Assembly: GCA_016784025.1 (NCBI GenBank)
Contig: JADHVL010000005.1
Location: 104,733 to 168,732 of the forward strand
DNA: 64,000 nt
From: Fidelibacterota bacterium
GTDB lineage: Bacteria > Fidelibacterota > UBA8477 > JABMPR01
Direction of reading: 5' to 3'
Part shown: piece after piece, positions 44,783 to 52,144 of the stretch
Numbering within the stretch: the first letter of the stretch is position 1
Layout: each line of letters begins with the position of its first letter
Position numbers and translations under genes: made by a program
Notes under the pieces: generated by a model
Seen by the model: only the letters and a program-made list of their open reading frames with translations
The model's database searches: none
What the model was told of the DNA's origin: nothing

Positions 44783-46066
44783 ATGCCACTATTTCCCAAA
44801 CTTGCTTCAGATGAATTAGCCAATCTACAATATGACGAAAACACCCAAATTATTGACCTGAGACCAACAGCAGCATTTAATGGCTGGCAATTGCAGGCTG
44901 AAAAGCGTGGTGGACATATTCCGCGCGCCATTTCATTCCCGCTTCAATGGTTTAGTGAGCTCAGTCAGACAGATTGTCTCCGCATATTACAGCAAAAAGG
45001 ATTAACTCCGGCAAAAGATATAATATTAACTGGATACAGTGAGGAAGAGATGGTTAGTGCTGCTCATGAATTAGAAGCATTGGGCTTCAAATCACTGAAA
45101 ACGCACCTCGCTGGGATGCTCGCCTATCTTGATGATGAGCAATTATCTATTAGCTATTTACAGCGCTTTAAACATTTGGTGCATCCAGCTTGGTTAAGAG
45201 CAAAGTTGGAGCTTAAAAATACAGAGTTAAGCTTTGTTCTTGCACATGTTAGCTTTGACAATTGGGGAGATTACAACGAGGGACATATACCTGGAGCTAT
45301 TTGGCTTGATACGCTTGCTCTGGAAGATGAGACCACATGGAATCATCGAAGCCCTGAGGAATTGGAGAAAGAGCTTTGCATCAATGGGATTACCCGAGAT
45401 ACAATGGTTGTGCTTTATGGACGTACTGCTAATCCCAATATGAGTCAAGACCAGCCTGGTCAACAGGCAGGTCAACTTGCATCAATGCGCGCAGCATTGC
45501 TATTGTCCTATGCTGGTGTGCGGGATGTACGTGTCCTTGATGGGGGACTGGATGCATGGCTACGGGCGGGTGGTGAATTAACTACTGAAGATGTTTCGCC
45601 TGATGCCGTGGATTCCAGTGGTTTGAACATTCCTGAAAATCCTCATTTCATAACACTTATGGAAAAAGCCAAACAGTTTTTAACTGCTTCTGATGCGGAG
45701 TTGGTAAGTGTTCGAAGTTGGGCTGAATTCATTGGTGAAGTCAGTGGATATCATTACATCCAGAGAAAGGGACGAATTCCTGGTGCAGTATTTGGGAACT
45801 GTGGGTCGGATGCATACCATATGGAAAATTATCGTAACCATGATGACACCATGCGGAGTTATCACGAGATTGAAGCAATGCTTGCAGAATCCGAGCTTAC
45901 TCCTGACAAGCATTTGGCCTTTTATTGTGGAACTGGATGGCGTGCAAGCGAGGCCTGGTTTTGTACCTGGTTAATGGGCTGGGAACATGTCTCAATTTTT
46001 GATGGTGGCTGGTTTGAATGGAGTAATGATCCAGATAATCATTATGAAACCGGAGTTCCTGAATAA
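44783..46066 (+). CDS. YnjE-like triple-domain thiosulfate sulfurtransferase
   Basis: 427 residues comprising three rhodanese domains. Domain 1 (about 15-115) has Tyr where the active Cys should be (ILTGYSEEE). Domain 2 (about 145-275, GHIPGAIWLDTL) has a Gly-Arg loop (LYGRTAN) and is also inactive. Domain 3 (about 300-425) has the loop FYCGTGWRAS with Cys382. This is the arrangement of E. coli YnjE. It moves sulfane sulfur from thiosulfate or a persulfide. No signal peptide, so it is cytoplasmic, whereas E. coli YnjE is exported. Start with AAGGA upstream. Confidence 0.88.
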   Translation: MPLFPKLASDELANLQYDENTQIIDLRPTAAFNGWQLQAEKRGGHIPRAISFPLQWFSELSQTDCLRILQQKGLTPAKDIILTGYSEEEMVSAAHELEALGFKSLKTHLAGMLAYLDDEQLSISYLQRFKHLVHPAWLRAKLELKNTELSFVLAHVSFDNWGDYNEGHIPGAIWLDTLALEDETTWNHRSPEELEKELCINGITRDTMVVLYGRTANPNMSQDQPGQQAGQLASMRAALLLSYAGVRDVRVLDGGLDAWLRAGGELTTEDVSPDAVDSSGLNIPENPHFITLMEKAKQFLTASDAELVSVRSWAEFIGEVSGYHYIQRKGRIPGAVFGNCGSDAYHMENYRNHDDTMRSYHEIEAMLAESELTPDKHLAFYCGTGWRASEAWFCTWLMGWEHVSIFDGGWFEWSNDPDNHYETGVPE

Positions 46067-46289
46067 AGATTGTCACAGAGCCAAAAATCACCTATCCAAG
46101 TTATGTCTCCATGAACAAGAAGAGCTGTCCGTGGATGCATGCTAGTTTTTCGATCTCCCCAAAAAATCTTCCTTATTCAATGATATTGATGAATAGAATA
46201 TAAAAAAAGTGGTGAACCTTTTGCCCGGTTCAAGGCCTAATAGGGTATGAAGCATATTTCAAATCATCTCAATGAGCGAGGAGGTCTCC

Positions 46290-47522
46290 ATGAATAATCT
46301 GTTTTTACTAATGTCCCTCATCATACTGGTAGCCTGTGGTGATAGTGGTTCTAAGCTCAAGGAGGTGGAACGTCCCCAGGACGTGGTGAGCAAGCGAATT
46401 CAGGTGTATTCTGATTCTATCTACAACCGTATGGCTGATGAATGGAAGGCATATTATGAGGTATTTCCCTCTGAAGCGGCCTATGCCAATTGGATGTATG
46501 CTACGCGCTATGCTGGTCAGGCTGATTATAAAAAACTTTTGATGGAAGGTATTAAAACGTATCCTGCAAATCCTACTCTGCTCTATTTGGCAGGGATGCG
46601 AGAACATAAAATGCCCTCTTCAGATAGTGATCTGGCTTTGACTATCCGAGCTGCAGAACTTGATCCTAACTATATGGATCCGTGGTTCAATCTGGTATCA
46701 GAGTTTTTGTCGAGAGGCGAGATGGAAAAAATGGACAATGCATTACAGCATCTTCTTCAAGGGGCAGGCATATCCGAAGAAGTGATGGACTACAACTATA
46801 ATCTTCTCGCCAATCTTGAAGAAAATGCCATCCTGATAACAAATGGGGACAACGATACTTATCCTGGTTGGATATTGCAGCGTATTCTCAATCATCGTCC
46901 AGATGTGAAAATTGTGAACCGCTCACTTCTCAATACCAACTGGTATGTTTTCCATGTAATCCGCCAGGGAGTACCTCGATTTATCACAAATGCAGAACTT
47001 GAGGAACTTAAAAAAACAACCAGGGGCCCCTGGGATGATCTGCTGATAAACAGGATAATTGAAGCAGGTAGTGATGAGAACTTGCCAGTATACTTCTCAC
47101 ACACCCTGTATTTGACAGAAGGTATATCCGAACCTATGATAAATGGTCGCAAACTAGGGCTGGCAACTCTGGTGACGCCTGCAGATAAATCATACCGTGA
47201 CCAAATGCTTCGTGTGGCTGACCTATGGATTAATGAATTTCGGACCAGCGGTATGGAGAGCTGGCAATTAAGATATGGCACCAAAGCGAGCGCTGGTCTT
47301 AGATTAATGGGAAATTATGCCAGGGGAATACTGGCCTTGGTTAAAGAGCTGGATAGCACCCATCCTGAATTTTCCCTTGAGCTATTTGAATGGTATCAGG
47401 ACTATTGTCTGGAGCTGTTGTCGGATCAAAGTCGTGATGCTATTGGTAGTACATGGGCTGAAATTTCAATTCACAAAACTATTCAGGCCTGGTGCCGGCA
47501 GGAGAGGTATTTACAGGATTGA
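46290..47522 (+). CDS. lipoprotein with TPR-like region and DUF2723-like segment
   Basis: 410-residue lipoprotein: signal MNNLFLLMSLIILVACGD with lipobox VAC. The ORF track starts six codons earlier; the ATG here follows GCGAGGAGG. Residues about 40-160 are helical and TPR-like. Residues about 175-225 carry ENAILITNGDNDTYPGWILQ then RPDVKIVNRSLLNTNWY, a pattern I recall from the soluble part of Bacteroidota DUF2723 membrane proteins. Function unknown. Its last codons overlap the ECF sigma gene, so it is probably the first gene of that operon. Confidence 0.7.
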   Translation: MNNLFLLMSLIILVACGDSGSKLKEVERPQDVVSKRIQVYSDSIYNRMADEWKAYYEVFPSEAAYANWMYATRYAGQADYKKLLMEGIKTYPANPTLLYLAGMREHKMPSSDSDLALTIRAAELDPNYMDPWFNLVSEFLSRGEMEKMDNALQHLLQGAGISEEVMDYNYNLLANLEENAILITNGDNDTYPGWILQRILNHRPDVKIVNRSLLNTNWYVFHVIRQGVPRFITNAELEELKKTTRGPWDDLLINRIIEAGSDENLPVYFSHTLYLTEGISEPMINGRKLGLATLVTPADKSYRDQMLRVADLWINEFRTSGMESWQLRYGTKASAGLRLMGNYARGILALVKELDSTHPEFSLELFEWYQDYCLELLSDQSRDAIGSTWAEISIHKTIQAWCRQERYLQD

Positions 47523-48049
47523 GCGATTGGCAGGACTATAATCTGGCAAAACGTGGCGATGGATCCGCCTGGAAGCGTCTGGTTGATCTCCATATCAAGG
47601 ACCTGACCCGATTGGCAGGTATGTTAACTGGTTCGCATGACCTGGCGCAGGATGTCGTTCAGGAGGTCATGTTAGAGTTATTTCGTAAACCTCCCAAACA
47701 TCAGAACGGGACTCTCAAGGGTTGGCTGACAACTGTAACTTATCATACCGCTTTAAAATGGAAAAAGCAGCATTCCGGCTGGTTTACTCTAGGAAAGACA
47801 GACCCTCCTGATGGGCATCTGCAGCCCCTGACAAAGTTGATCCATGATGAGCAGAATAGAGGATTGCTCGACATCATTCATTCCCTGGATGAGACACATT
47901 GGGAGGTACTCATTCTACGCTTCTATGGAGATAAATCACTCCTGGACATATCTACCCTCCTGGACATACCCCTAGGTACTGTAAAATCCAGATTGTTCTA
48001 TGGTGTTAAACACTGTCGCAAGCTTATGAAAGACAAAGGACTCACATAA
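47492..48049 (+). CDS. ECF-type RNA polymerase sigma factor
   Basis: 185-residue sigma-70 family factor. Region 2 is DLTRLAGMLTGSHDLAQDVVQEVMLELFRK; region 4 is LLDISTLLDIPLGTVKSRLFYGVKHCR. It directs RNA polymerase to a small set of promoters, here likely envelope genes. The GTG start (ORF track) lies within the end of the lipoprotein gene; a TTG at 47519 overlapping the lipoprotein stop is an alternative. Its stop overlaps the anti-sigma start (TAATG). Controlled by the adjacent membrane anti-sigma factor. Confidence 0.9.
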   Translation: MPAGEVFTGLSDWQDYNLAKRGDGSAWKRLVDLHIKDLTRLAGMLTGSHDLAQDVVQEVMLELFRKPPKHQNGTLKGWLTTVTYHTALKWKKQHSGWFTLGKTDPPDGHLQPLTKLIHDEQNRGLLDIIHSLDETHWEVLILRFYGDKSLLDISTLLDIPLGTVKSRLFYGVKHCRKLMKDKGLT

Positions 48050-48459
48050 TGGAGAAGAGAACGAGACATATAGATGAAGATAAACTGCTGAAGTATGTCC
48101 TGGAAACCCTCGAACCAGCTGAAGACACAGAAGTTGAAAGACATCTTCGAGAATGTCAGGCATGTTCTGATGAAATTACCAGCATGATGGCAGATATTGC
48201 ATCGATTAAAGCTCTGGAGGTATCAGTTGAGACTCCGCCGATTCCTTTCCCGTCTACCTACTCCAGGGACTGGAGAATGGTTCTTGGAGCAGCGGCACTT
48301 ATTATAGTTGGATTTGGATTGGGGGTGTTGACTCGATCTGTGAGTAACAACAGAGATATTACCCTCTATTCCATGGCAGCTCCCCATCAAACCATTACCA
48401 CACAATCTGGGAATCATTCCACCTGTATCAGTGACAACCTAAGCATCTATTTGGATTGA
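48049..48459 (+). CDS. membrane anti-sigma factor with zinc-type (ZAS) motif
   Basis: 136 residues. The N-terminal domain has the HLRECQAC motif (H-x3-C-x2-C) of zinc-associated anti-sigma factors, and a single membrane span (VLGAAALIIVGFGLGVLT) lies at about 83-100. The remaining about 35 residues would be periplasmic and sense a signal. It would hold the ECF sigma factor at the membrane. Start overlaps the sigma gene stop by one base. The unusually short periplasmic part ends just before a tRNA-like fragment, so C-terminal truncation is possible. Confidence 0.85.
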   Translation: MEKRTRHIDEDKLLKYVLETLEPAEDTEVERHLRECQACSDEITSMMADIASIKALEVSVETPPIPFPSTYSRDWRMVLGAAALIIVGFGLGVLTRSVSNNRDITLYSMAAPHQTITTQSGNHSTCISDNLSIYLD

Positions 48460-48483
48460 CTGCTTCTGCTGCTGGCAGGCGAG

Positions 48484-48525
48484 CTTGAGATAGAACCTAC
48501 GACTTTTGGCTTGTGAGTCCAAACG
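48484..48525 (-). other. degenerate tRNA-like fragment, left flank of accessory region
   Basis: On the minus strand this reads like the anticodon arm to T loop of a tRNA: TTGGACTCACAAGCCAA would form an anticodon arm with CAC in the loop, then a variable loop and GTAGGTTCTATC in place of GTAGGTTCGAATC. The 5' half, the T-stem closure and the acceptor stem are absent, so it is not a functional gene. Its 25-base core (48493-48517) matches 21 of 25 bases of a second fragment at 54612-54636 in the same orientation. Confidence 0.45.
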
Positions 48526-49036
48526 GATATGCCTAAACATATTATATCTGTTAAGAATCATTTCCAGGCGTGTCAATAATGTGGCAAAATTGCCACTGAT
48601 TAATCCACAAGACATATTGCAATTTAATCGGGTATTATGACACAAGGAGGTTTCCGAATAGTAATTAGGGCAATAAGCAGTATCTCTTTTGTCTTATATA
48701 CATGTGTCAAAGGTTAATAAGTTGAACTATAAGCGTATTAGGTAATATTATTAGTTGCCAATAAGCAATAAGCGTGCTATTTTTAAACAACTATCTTTAC
48801 GTCATTTACGGCTGGAATTAATTCACTATCGTTTCAATCTGAGGGAAAAAGAATCACACCTTCATAGTGAAGGGGGGAACAATGAGATATCAAATTTTAC
48901 GGTTTACTCCTTATAGTGTATCAGCTTTGTGCATTGTCATGCTTCGCCACTCCTCCTCTCCTAAGATTGATCCCACATTTATATAATGAAATGAATTGTA
49001 ATGTTTAGATAAATCAAACTCTAGAAGGGGGCAAAA
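48526..49036. other. gene-poor AT-rich spacer
   Basis: Part of the 577-base gap between the anti-sigma gene and the DUF6765 gene. It holds no long ORF. It contains an AGGAGG-like site without a following ATG (about 48645), a small ORF with a strong ribosome binding site (48882), and otherwise AT-rich sequence with no strong hairpin. A promoter for the downstream cassette must lie here, but I cannot place it. Confidence 0.4.
48882..48986 (+). CDS. possible small ORF (34 aa) with strong ribosome binding site
   Basis: Too short for the ORF track. AGGGGGG lies five bases before the ATG. The peptide begins MRYQILRFTPYSVSALCIVML, a basic start followed by a hydrophobic stretch, and ends after 34 residues, like a truncated signal peptide or a small membrane peptide. 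It lies 50 bases upstream of the DUF6765 gene. It may be a leader peptide, a remnant of a longer gene, or chance. Confidence 0.25.
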   Translation: MRYQILRFTPYSVSALCIVMLRHSSSPKIDPTFI

Positions 49037-49966
49037 ATGGAAAAAGATTTTCATTTTTATGTTACATATGCACTAGCTTACAAGGCAGGTTTCTCCAGTC
49101 AGGAATCACGAAACATAGCCTACTCATCTCAGTATTTAGACGATAATAACGAAAGTCAATATCCCAGAGATGATGGACCACCAGAGTTTCCATTTGGTAT
49201 TAGAACCAGTACTGGTTTTTTTAGACCCATCATGACGCAATCGATGTCAGTAAAATCTCTAGTTTATGAGATACAAAAATTTGTCTATGTTCCATTCCAT
49301 TTTCTCCCTGGTGATAATAATCGACCCATAAATGGTGAGCTTAATAAATATAGTACAACCCCTGACTCGAAAAATGCCCGAGATGTTTTGAGATCAGCTC
49401 TCAAAACGAAAAATCCGTACAGGATCGGAATTGCTGTTCACACATATGCAGATACCTGGTCTCACCAGAATTTTACTGGCTACGAAGAAGATTGGAATTC
49501 AGTTTTTCATTGGCGGAACCCGTTCAGGTCTATAGCTCCAAATATCGGACATTCGGATGTAGGTCACTTACCAGATGAAATATCTTCGAGCTGGAATGAC
49601 TATCGTCTTGAGAAACCCTATCGATCAAGAAATAATAAGAAAAATGCCCTCCAGGCTTGTAAGCGAATTTTTCAAGAATTGAGAAGAGGGCAAAAGGGCA
49701 AATTGTATTGGACTCAGGTTGAGAAGGACTTTAGACAGATAATCAATGCTGAAGATTATGATGATCGAATTAAAAAAGTGAAAGATTATTTGAATGAGCC
49801 TAATCTCAGCTATAGGGAGGAAGAGTGGATTGACAAAGCGGTTAAGGGCAGAAAAGGAGAAGACATTCAAGCCTCAGCTGACTTTATAAATACGGACTGG
49901 TATAATTTTCAGTTAGCTGCAAAGGCACATCTCGTGTATGTGCTAGATTTATTGAAAAACTATTAA
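49037..49966 (+). CDS. DUF6765 / zinc-dependent phospholipase C-like protein
   Basis: 309 residues, no signal peptide. From memory it fits family DUF6765: opening KDFHFYVTYALAYKAGFS and YSSQYLDDN. Candidate metal ligands are clustered: D4/H6, D35-D36, H135/D139/H143 in VHTYADTWSHQNF, and H172/D174/H177 in GHSDVGHLPDE. This all-helical His/Asp-rich pattern recalls zinc-dependent phospholipase C and S1-P1 nuclease folds. Enzymatic activity is inference. AAGGGGG precedes the ATG. The next gene, a phospholipase A2-like protein, begins on the base after its stop, so the two are tightly linked. Confidence 0.7.
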   Translation: MEKDFHFYVTYALAYKAGFSSQESRNIAYSSQYLDDNNESQYPRDDGPPEFPFGIRTSTGFFRPIMTQSMSVKSLVYEIQKFVYVPFHFLPGDNNRPINGELNKYSTTPDSKNARDVLRSALKTKNPYRIGIAVHTYADTWSHQNFTGYEEDWNSVFHWRNPFRSIAPNIGHSDVGHLPDEISSSWNDYRLEKPYRSRNNKKNALQACKRIFQELRRGQKGKLYWTQVEKDFRQIINAEDYDDRIKKVKDYLNEPNLSYREEEWIDKAVKGRKGEDIQASADFINTDWYNFQLAAKAHLVYVLDLLKNY

Positions 49967-50392
49967 ATGAGAATAGTCCTACCTGAGTTAGGAGATAAAG
50001 TAAGTACTGCTCAAGCTCTTCGATTATGTATCGAGTTCAAGCTAGAATATCTAAGAATAAGAATAGAGGCCAATCCAGAGGAATACAAGGAATGGACTTT
50101 TGATGGGTGTTCCGGTATTCCAGACCAATTATTGAAGATATTCACGAATAAAAACTGGCAGGACATCACATATGATTGCTGTTTACCTCACGATCTTTGT
50201 TATGGTTATGGAGAATTAGGTAATAAGGCTGAGAGAAAACAGGTGGACTTACAATTTCGTCAGGACCTCATCAACAAGGGAGGTATGAAAAAAACGGTGG
50301 CATTTGCCTTCTATACAGCAGTGCGGTTGGGAGGGTATGCAAAGCTAAGTCTCCCATTTTCCTGGGGGTTTGCTAAAAAAGTCAAATCATAA
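49967..50392 (+). CDS. phospholipase A2-like protein without signal peptide
   Basis: 141 residues. The calcium-loop-type motif DGCSGIPD (46-53) and the catalytic motif YDCCLPHDLCYG (His75-Asp76) are both present, with an Asp at 94 in a position suited to the second catalytic acid. This would hydrolyse the sn-2 ester of phospholipids. Most bacterial PLA2 proteins are secreted; this one lacks a signal peptide, so it may act inside the cell or leave by another route. A C-terminal hydrophobic stretch (VAFAFYTAVRLGGYAKLSLPFSWGF) might associate with membrane. Its ATG directly follows the DUF6765 stop. Confidence 0.75.
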   Translation: MRIVLPELGDKVSTAQALRLCIEFKLEYLRIRIEANPEEYKEWTFDGCSGIPDQLLKIFTNKNWQDITYDCCLPHDLCYGYGELGNKAERKQVDLQFRQDLINKGGMKKTVAFAFYTAVRLGGYAKLSLPFSWGFAKKVKS

Positions 50393-50419
50393 TTATCAAT
50401 TATTTCAGGGAGTATATCT

Positions 50420-51109
50420 GTGAGAACTAATTTGAATATCAAGTACGGATCATGGGTACTAATCGGTCTTCTGTCATTGGTGATCTTATTTATAGAGTGT
50501 AGCCCGGATACTGAAAGAAGATACATTCGTAAGGAATCATCTAATGCGGCCCCTTCAAACGAGCTTGATAGACTATTAGCTGAAATGGAATTTGCGTCAA
50601 TTGCATTCAATACCCCGAAAAATATTAACATTGATGAATCTCCTACAATTCAGCTAATTTTAAGTCTCTCTGAGACAATTGAGGAATTAGAGCAATCGAT
50701 TGCAATAGAGGGTGAGAGAATTGGTGCGTCTATCAAGGTTAGCAATAGGATGGAAGCTCAACTCAAAGGGGAGAAGTTTACTATATCAGCCATAACTCCC
50801 GAAATCCAAGCAGTATCGCGGATTGAAAGAACAGAATGGAAATGGCGGGTACATCCCAAAAGGGAAGGTAAACATTATCTAGACCTGACAATATCTGCCC
50901 ATGTCGAAATTGACGGACATAACACTCGACGTAAAATCCGTGTATTTGAGAGAATTATTGAAGTTAATGTTTTCCCAACTCAGAAAATCAATTTTTTTAT
51001 CAAAGACAATTGGAAATGGTTATGGGCTGCCATTTTGGTGCCAATCTTTGGTTGGTTTTGGAAGAAAAGGAAAAGTAAAAATTTGGGCCAGTCAGGTCCA
51101 GAGGGATAA
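50420..51109 (+). CDS. membrane-anchored beta-sandwich protein (229 aa)
   Basis: N-terminal hydrophobic segment ending LFIECSPD, either a span or a lipoprotein signal. A linker rich in Ser, Asn and Glu leads to a beta-rich domain (about 75-190) with VSNRMEAQLKGEKFTISAIT, then EWKWRVHPKREGKHYLDLTISA, and a C-terminal span NWKWLWAAILVPIFGWFWKKRK. I have an impression of having seen this W-x-W-x-V-x-P...G-x-H-x-L-x-L domain followed by NW-x-WLWAA in bacterial conflict-type proteins, but cannot verify that. GTG start with GGGAG at good spacing. Not otherwise recognised. Confidence 0.6.
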   Translation: MRTNLNIKYGSWVLIGLLSLVILFIECSPDTERRYIRKESSNAAPSNELDRLLAEMEFASIAFNTPKNINIDESPTIQLILSLSETIEELEQSIAIEGERIGASIKVSNRMEAQLKGEKFTISAITPEIQAVSRIERTEWKWRVHPKREGKHYLDLTISAHVEIDGHNTRRKIRVFERIIEVNVFPTQKINFFIKDNWKWLWAAILVPIFGWFWKKRKSKNLGQSGPEG

Positions 51110-51256
51110 AATGTCATCCCTTTATATATAGAAGATTGGGGTATTTGATTAGATGGTGTAATCATCTGAAAAATAATATCCAGTACGAGGTCAATTTATG
51201 GATCAAGGATAAAAATATTTTATGCAAACAAAGGAATCATTTTTTTAGGAGGAAAT

Positions 51257-52144
51257 ATGTCAGACCTAATGTTACTTGTGTTGTTGAAAGTTGCATACCT
51301 TGCCTGCGGATTGACTTTATGTATAATAGGCAAAAATCTGATTAAAAAGAAATTTGAAACTAAATTCGAGGGTGAGGGATTGATTGCGAAGACTTCGTTC
51401 AAAATAGCAACAACATCACCGGGACTTGTATTTTTAGTCGCAGGTCTCATTGTCATTGGTGTCGCAATTTTTCAACAATCTGAAATTAGCGAAGCCTACC
51501 ACGAAGCAACATCAAAAAATAAAGAGTGGAAGACTCAAGAGCTAAAGACAACAATGACGGATGACTATGATGTTCTTGTAGAAAAGATTCGTACTATACG
51601 ATTTGCACAGGAAGCCGATAGAACTCAATTTATTAATACAGAGTTAAAACAGGCTAAGGACCTGGCTAATGCGGGAAAGGTTAATGAAGCTGCAGTTCAC
51701 CTATCTATTGCTGTTGTTTTTCAACCAGCAGCGTTAGCCAATATTGTATCTGATTCAGCATATTTTTCTGTAATAAAACTTCCCCAGTTTAACACTATCA
51801 CGACAGCTCGTTTTGAGTTGCCTTTACACACTACTCGCTTGCCAGTAAATTCTCTCTCCCCTATAGCTGAGGTAGTAGTTACAGGCCTTCAGACGTTGGC
51901 TTCGCGTCAAAAATTAAAAGATGAACAAGCGCTTGAGGCTTGGACTATCGCAAATTTGATACCAATCACTAGGGATATCGAGTCGACAAAAATGACTGTC
52001 AACAGACTAGTTGAGTTACTTGATAAATCCCCTCATGTTTTATTGGAGCACTTAAGTGATGTAAATGGACGTTGGATTCTTGAAGATCAAAATATTTTAA
52101 GTGAGCTTGAGGTTGTAATAAACTGGAAAATTCAAAATGAATAG
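51257..52144 (+). CDS. membrane protein with two N-terminal spans and helical domain (295 aa)
   Basis: Unrecognised. Two hydrophobic segments (about 5-25 and 53-72) sandwich a basic loop, followed by a mostly helical soluble domain of about 220 residues rich in Ala, Glu and Lys (coiled-coil-like EAYHEATSKNKEWKTQELK, then AKDLANAGKVNEAAVHLSIAVVF, which looks like one TPR-type hairpin). The TAG stop overlaps the metalloprotease gene by eight bases, so the two are translationally coupled. AGGAGG precedes the ATG. Confidence 0.6.
   Translation: MSDLMLLVLLKVAYLACGLTLCIIGKNLIKKKFETKFEGEGLIAKTSFKIATTSPGLVFLVAGLIVIGVAIFQQSEISEAYHEATSKNKEWKTQELKTTMTDDYDVLVEKIRTIRFAQEADRTQFINTELKQAKDLANAGKVNEAAVHLSIAVVFQPAALANIVSDSAYFSVIKLPQFNTITTARFELPLHTTRLPVNSLSPIAEVVVTGLQTLASRQKLKDEQALEAWTIANLIPITRDIESTKMTVNRLVELLDKSPHVLLEHLSDVNGRWILEDQNILSELEVVINWKIQNE

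Noticed and set aside
46212-46240. Hairpin GTGAACC...GGTTCA as a terminator
   Set aside because: Short stem with no T-tract and about 150 bases from the preceding gene end; too weak to call.
48484-48525. Intact tRNA gene
   Set aside because: Only the anticodon-to-T-loop part can be aligned; acceptor stem, D arm and T-stem pairing are missing here and at 54607-54640.
48640-48718. ORF after GGAGG at about 48645
   Set aside because: The codon at the right spacing is ATA, not a start, and the frame closes after 19 codons; kept only as a possible decayed gene start.
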